DNA of 64,000 nt from Parelaphostrongylus tenuis (GCA_019055375.1 JAHQIW010006100.1:62001-126000), one strand, 5' to 3'; positions 31,880 through 43,680 are shown, numbered from the stretch's first letter. Numbers and translations are program-made. Notes: generated by a model not told the origin, from the letters alone.

Positions 31880-32300
31880 TTACTTGGATACTTAGATCTT
31901 GGTCCGTCTTCGGGAATTGTGCAAACCCCAGCACATCTTCCATTCATCTCGTCTTTTCGCGATTGTCGTCCTGGACGGTGGTTCAACTCGAGCATGGCTA
32001 CTGGCGCGAGTTTCATAGCGCGATCTGCAGATTATCGGCAAGTACGAATACAGCTGATGCGAATACAGATATGATTACAGCTGCATATTTCTTCTAGTGG
32101 CTACATCCACTTGAGGTCTCGGTGGTCTTCTCAGGGACTTGTGCATACTCGTGGCGTCCATTCTACAGTTCGATTCGTTAATCTGTTGTCTGATCTTCCT
32201 ACTATATGACCGGCCCATCTGTGCTTCGCTATCAAAGCGATTTCTGCTGGATCACGAAGATAAGACGAATATCTGAGCTGCGCAAGCCGGCTACGTGCTG
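31880..32300 (-). mobile_element. Non-LTR retrotransposon (RTE-like), C-terminal fragment
   Basis: The minus strand gives GLRSSDIR, KHRWAGHIVGRSDNRLTNRT, VEWTPRV and a later MLELNHRPGRQSRKDE region in shifted frames, the tail of an RTE-type reverse transcriptase. It differs clearly from the two RTE fragments at 11 and 20 kb, so it belongs to another subfamily. Confidence 0.65.
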
Positions 32301-32854
32301 TGAATGTCAGTTGATTTTCAAAGGTATGTTTGTGACAAAGGTGGTGATGGTTTTGTTCATGCTTGAGTATTTAGATAGCCTTTTATTAGAATCAGTCAAA
32401 ATCGTGAAAACTCCATTGTGTATTTTATTCGAATCTGATGGACAGGCAAAAATATTGGTCCTGAGACACTAAAGTAGGCTCTATTGTGCCATCGCCTCAC
32501 AATCTTGCCAGCACTGTAGTAATTCCTGGCAGACGGCACTCATCAGAATCCGTTCGAGAAAGGTTGCCCCATTTTCAATACTTTGAAGCGGTTCTGAACC
32601 AAATTAGCTATGCGATATAAGCAAAACGCGCAAACGCTCATGGTGTAAGTCATGCTACAAAGTTTACGCTTTTCCACTTTCCTCTTTGTAAAATTCTTCT
32701 GTAACAGTGTCTACTATGAGTCAAGAGATGGCGCACACTTTGATTAATGTATACATATACTGATTTTTTGCGAGCAGTTCTAGAGAGAAAGTCACCATTT
32801 TTCCAGCGAAAGTGTCCGAGCTACAATCTAAACGCGGTTCCTCGTCCATGTAAG

Positions 32855-32953
32855 AATACAAAGTAGTTGGTAAAATATTGTAGAAGGCGCCCGGCCCCTA
32901 GATGGTGTCCCTGTGAGTCGAGCGGCAGTTCTTCGCATCCTGAAGAGAATGAG
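32855..32953 (+). pseudogene. Inverted remnant of exon C
   Basis: The plus strand keeps the 3' half of exon C, with RWCPCESSGSSSHPEENE and the junction GAG|GTCGTTTC. The 5' half is scrambled. It is the partner of the inverted exon B at 31161. Confidence 0.6.
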
Positions 32954-33289
32954 GTCGTTTCTGATTCCCAATGTTTCTTATTAAGGCTATATTTCATCAA
33001 CTTCTTATCAAGGGGTTTTCAATCTAGCTCTCTGATTGAACCACCATCTCGCTTTTCCACTGGATCTGAGCCTTTGATGTCCAAGGTGAACCGCAGAGTC
33101 AAGTTAAAAGTGGGTGAACGTAAATACGTTCATGACTTCGATTTATGCCTTTGCGGAGGGGCGCCATTTTCGGCTGACGGGCGGCTCAGACGGCTGCGAA
33201 AAGAGCCGCCAATATGCGCCACAAGGAAATGTGGTAGTTCTGTAATGAAAAATATACTTTTTTTCGTCAACATTTGGAATTTCTGTGTC

Positions 33290-33417
33290 AATAAGCCTAC
33301 TTCAGCTTCAAGCTTGTCGACTATGTGTTCTTTTCTAAGAACGCAGAGTAGCCTATCCGTTTCACCGAGTGCTAACATAAGACAGCGGTTGACACCAAGT
33401 CTTGTTATTGCCTTCAC
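33290..33417 (-). mobile_element. Penelope-like element fragment, GIY-YIG domain
   Basis: Minus-strand LALGETDRLLCV, RKEHIVDKLEAEVG matches the GIY-YIG core of the pieces at 26.2 and 38.4 kb. Inactive scrap. Confidence 0.55.
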
Positions 33418-33939
33418 GTATAAAGTGGAAGCTCCGGGAATTGATCTGCGGCCTTGTTACTATACAGATAATTGTGCTGATTATCTCCTCCACAAAGGAG
33501 CAGATAGGAGAATGCCTTGTATTGCTGAATATTTACTTAGAGTACATAGAAATGAGTCGTCAGGTAGCAAAAGGAAAGAGGTTCCTATTTTCAAACGTGT
33601 AAATTGAATACCCAAAAGCGACTCCATTGTCTAGCCTTTTCGAAAACCGAGTAACAGAGAGATGTTCATTCAAAAGGTCAACTCTCTACAAATTTTGGAG
33701 TAACAATTAAGATTTGTAAACCCAAAAATTGCTTTTGCTCAGTCCAAAACGAAATTAGTAGTAGCTTTTTGAAGTAGTAACAGTAACAATAATATAGCAG
33801 AACGTAGGTTGTATTTAACTATTCGACTTTCAAGGACTTTGAACGAATCTTTCGAGAGATTTCAGAAGATTCGAATCATTTCTTAGAAAGTAGGTCCTGC
33901 TGTAAAGAAGGCGAGATTCCCGTTACGTCATACCATAGA

Positions 33940-35260
33940 ATTGCTTTTTACTTCTTTTATTTCGAGTGCTTTATTGAGAACACGCTCAAATTTCAATAAA
34001 TCCTTTCATTATTATTTGAGCCAACTTGTCGTGTGGTGTGGTAAGGGCTCTTGTACAGCCCGATACACGTGTTTCGTCCATACAGACTCGTCAGTCGGGC
34101 AAACAAGAGAGATGATGAACAAGTTAGGCAAATCCCACTCAGCGATTCTTGGAAACAAAATGGGATTCCTGTCTTTTACGCCCTTATCAACTATGATTAT
34201 TCTGATAAAGTTGTATTTTTCTTTTGTAAATGAAGAGCTATTATAAGATGTTAGGAGTACAGCGTTGTCATCTTAGCAGTCAAACATAGCAGTTAAACAA
34301 GATCAAAGCGAAATCTTAAAAGCACTCGAACTGATCAAAATTCAGGCTGTCTGGATATGATGGATGTTTTCTACAGAACAAATTTACGTCTTGTAGAACA
34401 TGGCCTGTGCATGGTGCTGAATGCATACGTCATCAACGAGCATTGGAAATCTCGTCCACATACATATCAATCACGGCCACCAGTGCATTAAATGCCATGC
34501 ACCAACGAGTCACAGGGACTCTCCGATTTTTTGCAAAGTGTGGCACTCAATAGATAGTCAGCTTTTATAAGAAGGGTTCTTGAACAATATATACCGCCGA
34601 ACTTACCGCCGTCTGTCCCCACATTTCGTCTTAGACGATCCGGCTTCAGCTCTAAAAGTGTCTTCCCAGACATTTTTTGAGTGGCGAGAAGCGAGCGGTT
34701 GCTAGAAGAGTGAATGTGAAACCGTTTTGCTGATTTCAATTTACCGTAACTGCTAGCACCTCGTATATATGATCCGCGTAATTTTCTCAAGCTTGAAAGT
34801 GAGGAAACGCGCTTATCGTCTTGACTTTCCATCTTCGATGTCGCACTTTCGTTTTGAGTCATAGATGGAGAGGTGCGCAAGATTATGGGAGATCAAAAAC
34901 TTCTAATAACACGTAAGTTAATGGAACAGTCAGAATTATGTCGTGGAACTGACCATCATTTCTAAAAACTTTTCATCAGCACTTTCCTTTCGTTTCATTT
35001 ATCTCTTTGTCAGACTGGACACCTAAACTAAATGATAGCATAATACACAGGAGATACATCGCTTGTCTATTCTGTTCTCCCTGTTTCAGTAAGAATCACG
35101 TGACAAATGTCTTTTTTTATCGCTAATGACAATATGGGAACGCAGAAAGCGCAGTGGTTAGAGTTGCAGCTCAGTAACACACGCAAAATCGTAATGCGAG
35201 CCCTTCGCTAACAAACCTAATCTCCCGTCTTTCACATTCAACATCTATATATATCTGAGA
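33940..35260. repeat. Partial segmental duplication unit
   Basis: Matches 23540-25000 and 60330-61160 in order: AGAGAGATGATGAACAA, TGTAAATGAAGAGCTAT, GCATACGTCATCA, then exons B and A and the tRNA-like head at 35148. Exons C and D are absent downstream. Confidence 0.6.
34607..34673 (-). pseudogene. Exon B copy with lost acceptor
   Basis: Keeps MSGKTLLELKPDRLRRNVGT and the donor GCG|GTAAGTTC, but the acceptor region reads CTCAAAAAATG with no AG. Exon A nearby (about 34825-34845) has ATAAGC where others have GTAAGC. Non-functional as spliced exons. Confidence 0.6.
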
Positions 35261-35461
35261 AAAGCTCTCTAAGGTCAGTGTTTGAAAATTTGCCGAAAAT
35301 TATGCTTGAGTTTTGACTCGATATGCACAATGGAGAAATATAGCATCTACACAGCGTTTAGTGAATTCAAAGAAATATTGATTAGTTGCAACTCCTAATT
35401 ATATATAATTATTCTTTATTCCATTTAGACAAGATTGCTGTAATCCTATGAGAATTATGTG

Positions 35462-35560
35462 GTGAGCAAAAACGCGACCTCGGGCGGGAAGCGAACCCGC
35501 GTTTCATCTATAACGGGGACACGAGCTACCACTACACCACCGAGGTACGTTCGCGAAGCC
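35462..35560 (-). repeat. tRNA-Gly-like S2 head, minus strand
   Basis: On the minus strand ACCTCGGTGGTGTAGTGGTA and GCGGGTTCGCTTCCCGCC. The CCTCGG/CCGAGG stem and T arm are good; no normal anticodon arm. Confidence 0.65.
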
Positions 35561-35811
35561 TATCATCTTCCGATATCTCTGTGATAGCTGTCTATGTTTA
35601 TGCTCACCACTCAAATCTCTTAGGAATATATAGAAACATCATAACACTGCGAAACAAGGCAGTGAAACCAATGGAAATTTCGAGTGTTGATTCTCACAAT
35701 GGTTGTCAGCTCACTGGGTTTATAAAGCGAAATCGCATGCCCGAAAAAGCCTGCTAAGGTGTGTGGCTGACAGCTATCATAGAGATATTGGGGAATGAGT
35801 GATTGCACGAA

Positions 35812-35895
35812 TGTACTTCGGTGGTGAAGTGGTTGCACGAGTATGGATGAAACGCGGCTTCAACTCCTGCCTGAGATCGAGTTGCTCATCACTCG
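35812..35895 (+). repeat. tRNA-Gly-like S2 head, plus strand
   Basis: CTTCGGTGGTGAAGTGGTTG with a decayed T arm. Points away from the minus-strand head at 35462, making a divergent pair. Confidence 0.55.
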
Positions 35896-37239
35896 ATTCT
35901 CTTAGGTATATGAAACATCATAGCACTGCGAAAAGAAGCAATTAAACCAATAGAAGTCTTGAAGATTAGTTCGTATTCGTAATCCAATGGACAGCAATAA
36001 CACAATAATTGTCAGAATGTTACCTCTGTGTTCCAAGGTGAACGTTTGTTTCACTGTGTAATTACTAAAGGATCTCTCTAGTGATTAGCATGTAAAGCTC
36101 TTGTTTCGATTTGTTCTGCACTAAATTATCTTTGCATGTTATACCGTAATTTCGATAGACTGGAGTACTTGCAACTGAGCTCCATACTTACGTGACATTG
36201 AAGAAACGCGATCAAAGAAAATCTCAAGAATGAAGGAGCGCCAATGATGACCGAAGACGACGAGATGAGAAGAAAATTCGCAACAAACACTGCAAGTTAG
36301 CCAAATGCAAGTCACATAATGCTCGAACTTCAACGCACAAACGAAACAGTTGCAGCATTCAGAAGTTCAGGAAAGAATAGCCTAATGTTACTACTCTCAA
36401 TTCCTCCATAATATTCACATGTTTAGCAGTTTAGCACTTTATTTGATCCGCTTTCATAGGTTACTTGTCAAAAAAACAACGTCTCTATTTAGTAGAAGGT
36501 CACCAAAATCGTATCTTTTGCCTATTAATTAGGATTTTCAGATGGCCTACTTTCACTCGTAGCGCGGCTCCCAGCAAATCGCCATTCGTTTCTCTCTCGC
36601 ACAATTGTAGTGCATAATGGTGATCTGTTTCTAAAATGAGTAGATCCGCGAGACCCAATTCGTATCCATGAAATGTGATATCTTTAACACATTATATCAC
36701 GCTTGTAACAAGAAATGATCCTCTAGTAAATCCCGAATCTGACTTTCTATCAACATCGACATTGTTTAGTAGTTCGCAGGTTTTTCTTGCAAGTTGAAAA
36801 GCGAGGTTACTGTAATACAATTTACTTGATCACGTGACGATTCGGCAGTTTTCACCTTTTCTGCAGTGTGGAAAGATCAGGTTGTCCACAATTCAGACAG
36901 CCATACACACCATGCACATTACTGAGACGGAAAAAACCAAATCCAGACAGTTTATTTCAATAGCATAAAGCGCAAAACAACTTTTTAACATATAGTAGTA
37001 ACAGTAGTAGTATTTCAGCAAAACGTACGTTGTAATAATCTATTCAACTTTCGGAAGATTTTGAACGAATTTTTCGAGGGATTTCAAAAGATTTGAATCG
37101 TCTATTACAATATACGTCCTGCTGTGAAGAAGACAAAGCTATCGAAACGTCATACCATCAGTTGCTTCTACTTCTAACCTCTACTTCTAGGTTGGTACAA
37201 GACTAAAGACGGTTTCAGACTGTGAATTTCCAAGTGAAT

Positions 37240-37800
37240 ACAGTTAGGCTCAAAAAAATCTTTATTAATCCAAATAAGAACCATTACAGTCAAAAAGTTC
37301 TTACCAAGGAGAAGTAATCTTGCTTATTTCTGTGGCATAAAATCAGTAACCTCGGAATTCCACGAACTTAAGAAAAGCATTTACTGCATCATATTGATTG
37401 TTGAAGAGTTTTCCGTGCAAGAAGTCGCCGAAATGTTTGAAGAAGTGGTACTCGGTGAGAGCGAAGTAAGACAATGAGAGATTAGGCAAAACTTAGTAGA
37501 CCAATTCGTTCTTTTGCCGTGTTTCATGTCCACATGTGGCTGTCGGCTGGTTCTAACTAAAACGTCATTACTTTTGCACCAAACTTTTTCACCTTTCTAT
37601 TTTGCTTCAAAAACCAATTCACCATAGAATAGTCAACATTCAGTTTTTCACAATACCTCGTGTAATCTTAAATGAATCAGTTCTATGACTCTTTCAGTTG
37701 TTCGTTGTCAACTATTTTGGACGGTCACAATGTTCCTCATTTTCAAGGCTCCGTCTCCTTTACGAAGTTGTGCCACCGCTAAACTATACGTTTATTAGCA
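37240..37800 (-). mobile_element. Dead mariner-like transposon
   Basis: Minus-strand frames show VDNEQLKES, LNVDYSMV and LKQNRKVKK (helix-turn-helix region). Further on they show LTEYHFFKHFGDFLHGKLFN and YDAVNAFLKFVEFRGY (C-terminal region). Stops and frameshifts throughout. Confidence 0.8.
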
Positions 37801-38443
37801 GTTTCGCGGAAAACTGCACTGTTGATGTGGAGAGTTGGCGCTGCTGCTTTAAGACTTAATTTGAACTAACTTTCTTAAATCGTCATTTCGTACCCAACAA
37901 TATTCTCTTCATGGCCTGCAATTAACGTAAAATAAACAGCAAGTAAAATCTCATCAGCGAAAAACAGAACAAAAAATGAGCATTGAAATAGGATATAGCA
38001 TAACTACATCTATTCAAAATTTATGCCGTTTGACAATGGAATATTTCAGCAGTGCCATTGCTTTGCATGAACCTAACACTACTGCTATTACCAATCCCAC
38101 CTCGGCCGAGAAAAACACTATAGTTCTTTATCTTTCCTGTCATCCCTCACATACAACGCATACAAAAGAAGTGGTTGTAATAAACATGTTTCAAAGAGCC
38201 GGTAGAGTTCCTATAATTAGCTCGGCAAAAATCATTTTCAGCTGTTATGAAAATGTAGCTCCTCACGGTGGTTTTGAGGACGTAACGAGCCACGACGAGG
38301 GAATTTAGGCATCAATGTTGATTGAAAATCCGGTCTAGAAAGCGCATCAAGCGCGAAACATTTTTCATCATACTCATCGCCTTTCATGTGCTTGTCACCT
38401 ATCGTTCAAGTGGACACCAAGCGCACAGAAATCACAAGAATTG

Positions 38444-38695
38444 TTAATACACTTTCCACATTACTGCAACGTGGAAATTGATGAACTTCATCCCGAACGC
38501 TTCCAGCATCTTACGCGCTAAGATCTTAGTTTCTGTGCGAAGATGGTGACTTCTACTCTTCACAATCCTCCCGTTATGTTTTTGTACTCTATACTTTAGC
38601 TTGTCGATTGTGTCATCTTTTAAATGGACACAGATAGGCCTACTCATTGTACCAATATGCTTCTCGCCGCAGCCATTACACAAGATTAGGTGCAC
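38444..38695 (-). mobile_element. Penelope-like element fragment, GIY-YIG domain
   Basis: An open frame of 83 codons: LILCNGCGEKHIG, RPICVHLKDDTIDKL, KHNGRIV, then LARKMLEAFGMKFI. This is the order of a Penelope-like GIY-YIG endonuclease (Cys pair, YIG-like step, Arg-containing helix, ARK.LEA.WI). The reverse transcriptase part is not seen. Best preserved of four pieces. Confidence 0.7.
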
Positions 38696-38699
38696 CGTG

Positions 38700-40040
38700 T
38701 CAGTATATTTCTAGCCTTTCATGAAATCCCGAAAGTCTTAAATATGCTGTGAAGGTGTACATCTGTACCCAAGCAACTACCGTGTCTAGCGTTAGGGCAA
38801 ATTATGCAATCTTACCCTGTATATAGACAGCCAAGCTAAAAAATTTCGTATGAAAGGAATGACATTATAAATTGAACCATGCTTTCGCAAAAATTTTCGT
38901 TCCGTTGCGCGTGCCTTTTACTCTCACCTTTTGTTAACAAAAAAACTATTGTCAAATTTAAGTGTTGTGTGTTGTTTAAGGAAGCTTTTATGTGGATTTT
39001 TTACTAAAATTCATAATTTATGTGTACAAAAGAAGTTAGTGCGAAACAATTGGAATAAAGGACCATACAGAGATTACTCGAGAGATCTTCTAGTAATCAC
39101 GCGTTATATCAAACTTTCACTTTTAAGACACAGACGTAACGTCTACAACGAATATCGTGTTACTGTGGTCTATTGGATTACATATGCAAATAAACTAACC
39201 TATATGGAATAAAGAATGATTATATTTATTTGAGATCTACAGGTGTGAAGCCATAATAGGACAAGCACTATGTCGACGAGGAACACCTGATAGCAAACGC
39301 TCCTCAAAAAACTATATTTCTTCAATTCTGCATGGAACATCCTTCAGGAATTGAGCAACACCGAGAGGTTTTCACTCTATACTTTTTATAATTTCGACAC
39401 TTTTGTCAAATATGCTAAGAAATTAACCACGCAGTTTGTTCATTTGGAACGAATCCTCTCAAAATCGCTTCTGCTTGGGGCAACACTGATTTTGTGGAAA
39501 CGATACATCTAATGTCCGTCTGATTTAGTAAGCGAACTGACAGGTAAGAATCTTCTACCTGACCACACCACACCATCGACATAGCTTTAGGATGCTCAGA
39601 AAATTCATGTAAATCTCCAGTCTACTCGCCTTATCTGAGCCGGTCAACTAATTCAGTCCATAAGAGGCTGCTCAATCGTATATTAAAGAAATGAGTATAA
39701 TGAGAATAATGGCTATTTATGCTAGCAGCTCTACTTAAGCTCCTAGTTTATCGCTTATTTTGCTATATTATCTGTGAGACTCGTTAAGATCTTCCTCCTG
39801 AACAACAGAGCGAAAGTTTTGCATACAAAGTTGCCAGTTGGTACACATACAAGAATATCCTGACAAGCCAAGAACGCTTGCAGTGGACGAAAATCTATCA
39901 AGAGCAATATCTACCATTTCATCACTACAAAACTTTATTTTGCAGCTCAAAAACAAAGGCAACAGCGGGAGATTTGTGTTCACACCATTTGCTTAGAAAA
40001 ACTACTGCCATCTTTAACTGTTGAGAGGAAGCGTCTATGT
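38700..40040. other. Spacer with repeat scraps, no gene
   Basis: 39040-39180 resembles the end of the inverted-repeat arm (GAGATCTTCTAGTAATCAC), and 39338-39385 is an S1 scrap. No coding signal. Confidence 0.4.
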
Positions 40041-40317
40041 GCACTTCCTACTAATCTCCTTGATTCATGCAGAGCAAATTTAGTGCGGAACAAATTGGAA
40101 CATGAGCACTACATGCTAATCACTTGAGAGATCCTTTAATAATTACACAGTGAAATAAACGTTCACCTTGAAAACACAGAGGTTACGTCCTTGACAAATG
40201 TTGTGTTACTGCGGTCCACTAGATTACGAATACGAACTTATCTTCGAAATATCTATTGGTTTAATTGCTTTCTTTTCGCAGTGCTATGATTTTCATATAT
40301 TCCCAAGAGAATTGAGT

Positions 40318-40415
40318 GAAAAGCAAAAACTTGACCTCGGACAGGAGTTGAACCCGCGTTTCATCCATACCGAGGACTCGGGCAATCACTTCACCACCAA
40401 GCTACATTCGCGCCA
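40318..40415 (-). repeat. tRNA-Gly-like S2 head, minus strand
   Basis: Minus-strand GCTTGGTGGTGAAGTGATTG and GCGGGTTCAACTCCTGTCC; divergent partner of the head at 40666. Confidence 0.55.
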
Positions 40416-40665
40416 TCACTCATTCCCCATCATCTCTATGATAGCTGTTAGCCACCAACCTTAGCAGGTTTGGTCAGCCATGCGATTTCGCTCTATAAAC
40501 CTAGTTGAGCTGACAGTCACTGTGATAATCAATATTCGAAATTTCCATTGATTTCACTGCCTTGTCTCGCAGTGCTATGATGTTTCATATATTCCTAAGA
40601 GAATTGAGTGTTGAGCAAAAACATAGACAGCTATCACAAAGATACTGGAGAATGAGTGGTTTCGC

Positions 40666-40760
40666 GAATGTACCTCGGTGGTGTAGTGGTAGCACGTGTC
40701 CCCGGTATGGATAAACCCGGGTTCGACTCTCCTGAGGTCGTGTTTTTGCTCACTACTTAG
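40666..40760 (+). repeat. tRNA-Gly-like S2 head, plus strand
   Basis: CCTCGGTGGTGTAGTGGTAG and GGGTTCGACTC boxes. Divergent from the head at 40318 with about 250 bp between. Confidence 0.65.
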
Positions 40761-41001
40761 ATTCTCATAGGCAGCTAATCAATATTTCTTAAAATTCAGT
40801 AAACGCTGTTCAGATGTTATATTTCTCCAATTTTGCTTATCGAGTAAATATTTAGGCATAATTTGTTAGCAATTTTCTAAACAATTAGACCGCAGAGAGC
40901 TTTTCTCAGATAAATCTAGATGTCGAATATTAAGTGCGGGAGAACTGGTTTGATGATAATTCAATTGACTTAGTTTTGATCAAAGGAAAAATGTAGTACA
41001 C

Positions 41002-41072
41002 CGTAATATTTGATCTGGTGGCTTCGATCCAAGCTGTAATTCTTCACCAGCACACATTTTCATTTTTGAGCT
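41002..41072 (-). pseudogene. Orphan E-type exon
   Basis: The acceptor TGATACAG precedes 41072. The reading MKMCAGEELQLGSKPPDQ resembles E2 (VEMCIGDQFAPGAKAPE). A donor-like ACG|GTGTAC follows. It sits downstream of copy 2 on the gene strand with no zinc-finger exon after it, so it is a stray exon or the trace of another copy. Confidence 0.5.
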
Positions 41073-41339
41073 CTGTATCATACATTAGCTAATCAAACGG
41101 AATCAAGTATGATTTTACATTTCTCTTGAAACTACATAAACTGATATATTACCAAAGCAAACAATCTACTCAATATTTTGCCTTTATCCCACTTTCTACA
41201 CAACACTCTAAAATTCTGCCAATAATAAAAACTTCAAACTTTTTTTAACTGCCATTCCTTCTCCTTTTTGACGGCTTTATAGTTTGTGAATTCTCTGTAT
41301 TATATCTTATGTTACATATAACACTGTTGCGACGGTTTC

Positions 41340-41760
41340 GTGACCTGTATAGTGTGTCGTATAGAAGTTATGGAGTGGCCGTTTGAACTTCCATGGACTT
41401 CATGTTCTTTCCGAAAGCTTTTTTTATCACATGTATTTTGGAACAAAACTGCAAAGAGTACAACTCCGTTGAGGAAAAGGATTTTTTGGACGGATTTTTT
41501 TTTGGATTCCAAAGACTTCCCTTCGATTTCTAGTAATTATTGGAAGCTTAGATTCAAAATGTTCGGGTTTTTGAAACGTCTATATAACGCTGTATTAATC
41601 GAAAGAAAACATTTCACATGCGATGCGCGTTATACCGTTTATACTTCGCTGGACAAAGCCTTCCCCAAACAGTCTCTAATCATTCGATAGCTTAAATCTC
41701 GAAAATTTTGAATGACTACTTTTAAAAAGTCCTTTTTACAGTGTTGTAGCAGAAACCTCT
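41340..41760. repeat. Repeat shared with 6.3-6.6 kb
   Basis: Alternating blocks such as ATTCGATAGCTTAAATCTCG and CCTTTTTACAGTGTTGTAGCA resemble ATTCGAAAGCGTAAATCTCAG and the blocks around 6600. No gene; the frames here are incidental. Confidence 0.4.
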
Positions 41761-42437
41761 ACTACACTGAATAAACAATACCCTCGATGGCTAGAGGACA
41801 AGGCTAAAGTTTTGGGGCGTTTGACTAATCCCCCACTGTTTGATGCAATCATACATGCGACATCTCCACTATTTGAGATCTCTGAATGCATAACTGGTTT
41901 ATGCACTGACTTAAGGGGAGTGTATCGAAGTTTCACATCAGTACTTTGGATAGCTCACGATGGGAGAATGGACCAAAGACCACGTGTGTATTGTAAGGCC
42001 AACTACTATGCGCTACACGTAGTTTAATATCAAGTAGGAGTCTTGGAAAATACTAACAAACACTGAGAAAGTAGAGCACCTTTGATCAAAGCATGATCTA
42101 AAGAGCCTAGTGTTATAGTGTAAGCAATGAGAATAAATGGTTCTTATCAAGAGGAGCATTAGTTCACAAATATTTTACAGTGTAGCTACAAAATGATTGG
42201 AGGCGCCGAACGATACACTGGTGGCCGTCGGTTCGGTGCATTCTACGGATATGACCAGACTTAGCCGCCGCTCTTTTACGTGGGGTTAATTGGTACCGGA
42301 TTGCTCTAAGAAGGTAAAGCAGTGACTCTGAAAAACATACACGATGTATGGTTTACATTTAAGAATGTCATCAACGCCGAACATCTCGCTACTTGTCACT
42401 TGCTGTCTAATTCATAGAATTTTCGACAAGTACATTC

Positions 42438-42589
42438 GTTGTGAAGCCGTTTATGCCCTCCATAGAATGTGTACGCTAGATACCGTTAACAAGGATAATT
42501 GCAGAATCCTGCCCAGGTCCTAACAAATCTAGCAGTATTCCTTATAACAAAATAAGCAGGAAAGCTTCTCTTCAAAGGAAGAAAAATTT
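42438..42589 (-). pseudogene. nos: Nanos-like copy 2, zinc-finger exon 1 remnant
   Basis: Aligns with the copies at 17166 and 52889. It reads EEKLSCLFCYKEYC, stop, IC, stop, DLGRIL. The acceptor is TTCTG instead of TTTCAG and the donor has GA for GT. Clearly dead. Confidence 0.75.
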
Positions 42590-42667
42590 CAGAAGAAAAC
42601 TTTATTTTGATCACTTATCAGTAACAGAGACCGAATATTCAAAATCGACACCGAGATATCGTCATAC

Positions 42668-42730
42668 CTCATTTGGTGGATTCGATCCTGAAGCGAATTG
42701 ATCGCCATCATACCCTTCCGCTTGAGGGCT
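42668..42730 (-). pseudogene. Nanos-like copy 2, exon E1
   Basis: Clean acceptor (TGATACAG) and donor (GAG|GTATGACG), 63 nt, phase 0/0, SPQAEGYDGDQFASGSNPPN. Intact in itself inside a dead gene. Confidence 0.6.
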
Positions 42731-43319
42731 CTGTATCACATAGTAGATTAAACAAAACCGAATACACTATTCACTATTTTAATTATAAACTACGTAGATC
42801 AACATTAGAACATGCTTACGATTATCACTGGGTATTTTGCCCGTATCAATTATTCTCGTCAATTCAAACCCGCCCTAAGATTCGCTGGTCATGAATGCAA
42901 CATAAAATCGTCATGGTGAACTTTCTCGCTGCTCAACTGATAGCCCTCATACCTTTTCGTTCCCCTATTATCTTAGACTTAAACCCTAAGACAGAGGATC
43001 TGCGTGAAATACAGTACCCCCTTAAAGTCACCCCCTCCACTCCTTGGAGAATTCAGGAGTGACCAACAGAAGTGACTGTACTCTTCAGCTTTCACGCCAT
43101 CGCAATTAATCCCTAAGGCAAGATTGCACAGTCGAAAAATTATTCAAGAATTTCAAAAATCCTGCCGTGAACTCTATTCTAGCATGTTTGTCGTCTCAGA
43201 AAAGCCCTTGATTTCGAACCTTTTATAAAGCGAGAAAATCTGCGTTTATTAGTTTGTGACTGAACGAGTATTAATCGACCCAAATATTAAGAAATGAACA
43301 ATGTAATGGTTCATTTTAC

Positions 43320-43382
43320 CTTTTCTGCTACTTTCGATCCTGACGCAAATTGTTCACCGATACACATTTCCGCTGTTGGACT
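43320..43382 (-). pseudogene. Nanos-like copy 2, exon E2
   Basis: 63 nt, phase 0/0, SPTAEMCIGEQFASGSKVAE, acceptor GGTTCAG, donor AAG|GTAAAATG. It gives the full-length reference for the 1-nt loss in copy 1. Confidence 0.6.
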
Positions 43383-43609
43383 CTGAACCAAAAATTGGAG
43401 AAAGTACCAGACGCGGCTTTTTTTCACTCATCAACGGAATAAATTAAAGCATTAACAGTGTCGCGACTTCAATCGACATTCTAGCCGTATTTTAACTTCT
43501 AGGCTCTTCCAAACTCTCTTTTTTTATAACGAAAAAAAAACCATGATAAGTTATTCTTTTGTTTTGACGAATTCCATAACTTCTGAGTTCATAACTCTAT
43601 ATGTCCAAA

Positions 43610-43680
43610 TCTCCCTTACACTTGATACCCTCGCAACGAATGACCTCCATGGGCTTCATATAACATTTCCTGGTAGCTAA
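43610..43680 (-). pseudogene. Nanos-like copy 2, exon E3
   Basis: The acceptor TTGAATTTAG, then CYMKPMEVIRCEGIK and a donor-like AAGT|GTAAGGGA. Counterpart of 18370 and 54420. Confidence 0.45.

Larger units (their letters stand above)
35230..36130. repeat. Large inverted repeat, left arm
   Basis: About 0.9 kb that matches the reverse complement of 40050-40940 along its length (for example GAGAAAAGCTCTC, GAAATATTGATTAG, both tRNA-like heads, and CACTGTGTAATTA). The arms enclose about 3.9 kb. Confidence 0.75.
40050..40940. repeat. Large inverted repeat, right arm
   Basis: Reverse-complement partner of 35230-36130, carrying the same two tRNA-like heads in mirror order. Confidence 0.75.

Noticed and set aside
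32867..33607. 246-codon plus-strand open frame, the longest in the window
   Set aside because: It runs through the inverted exon C remnant and the antisense strand of a Penelope GIY-YIG fragment, with no consistent family signal.
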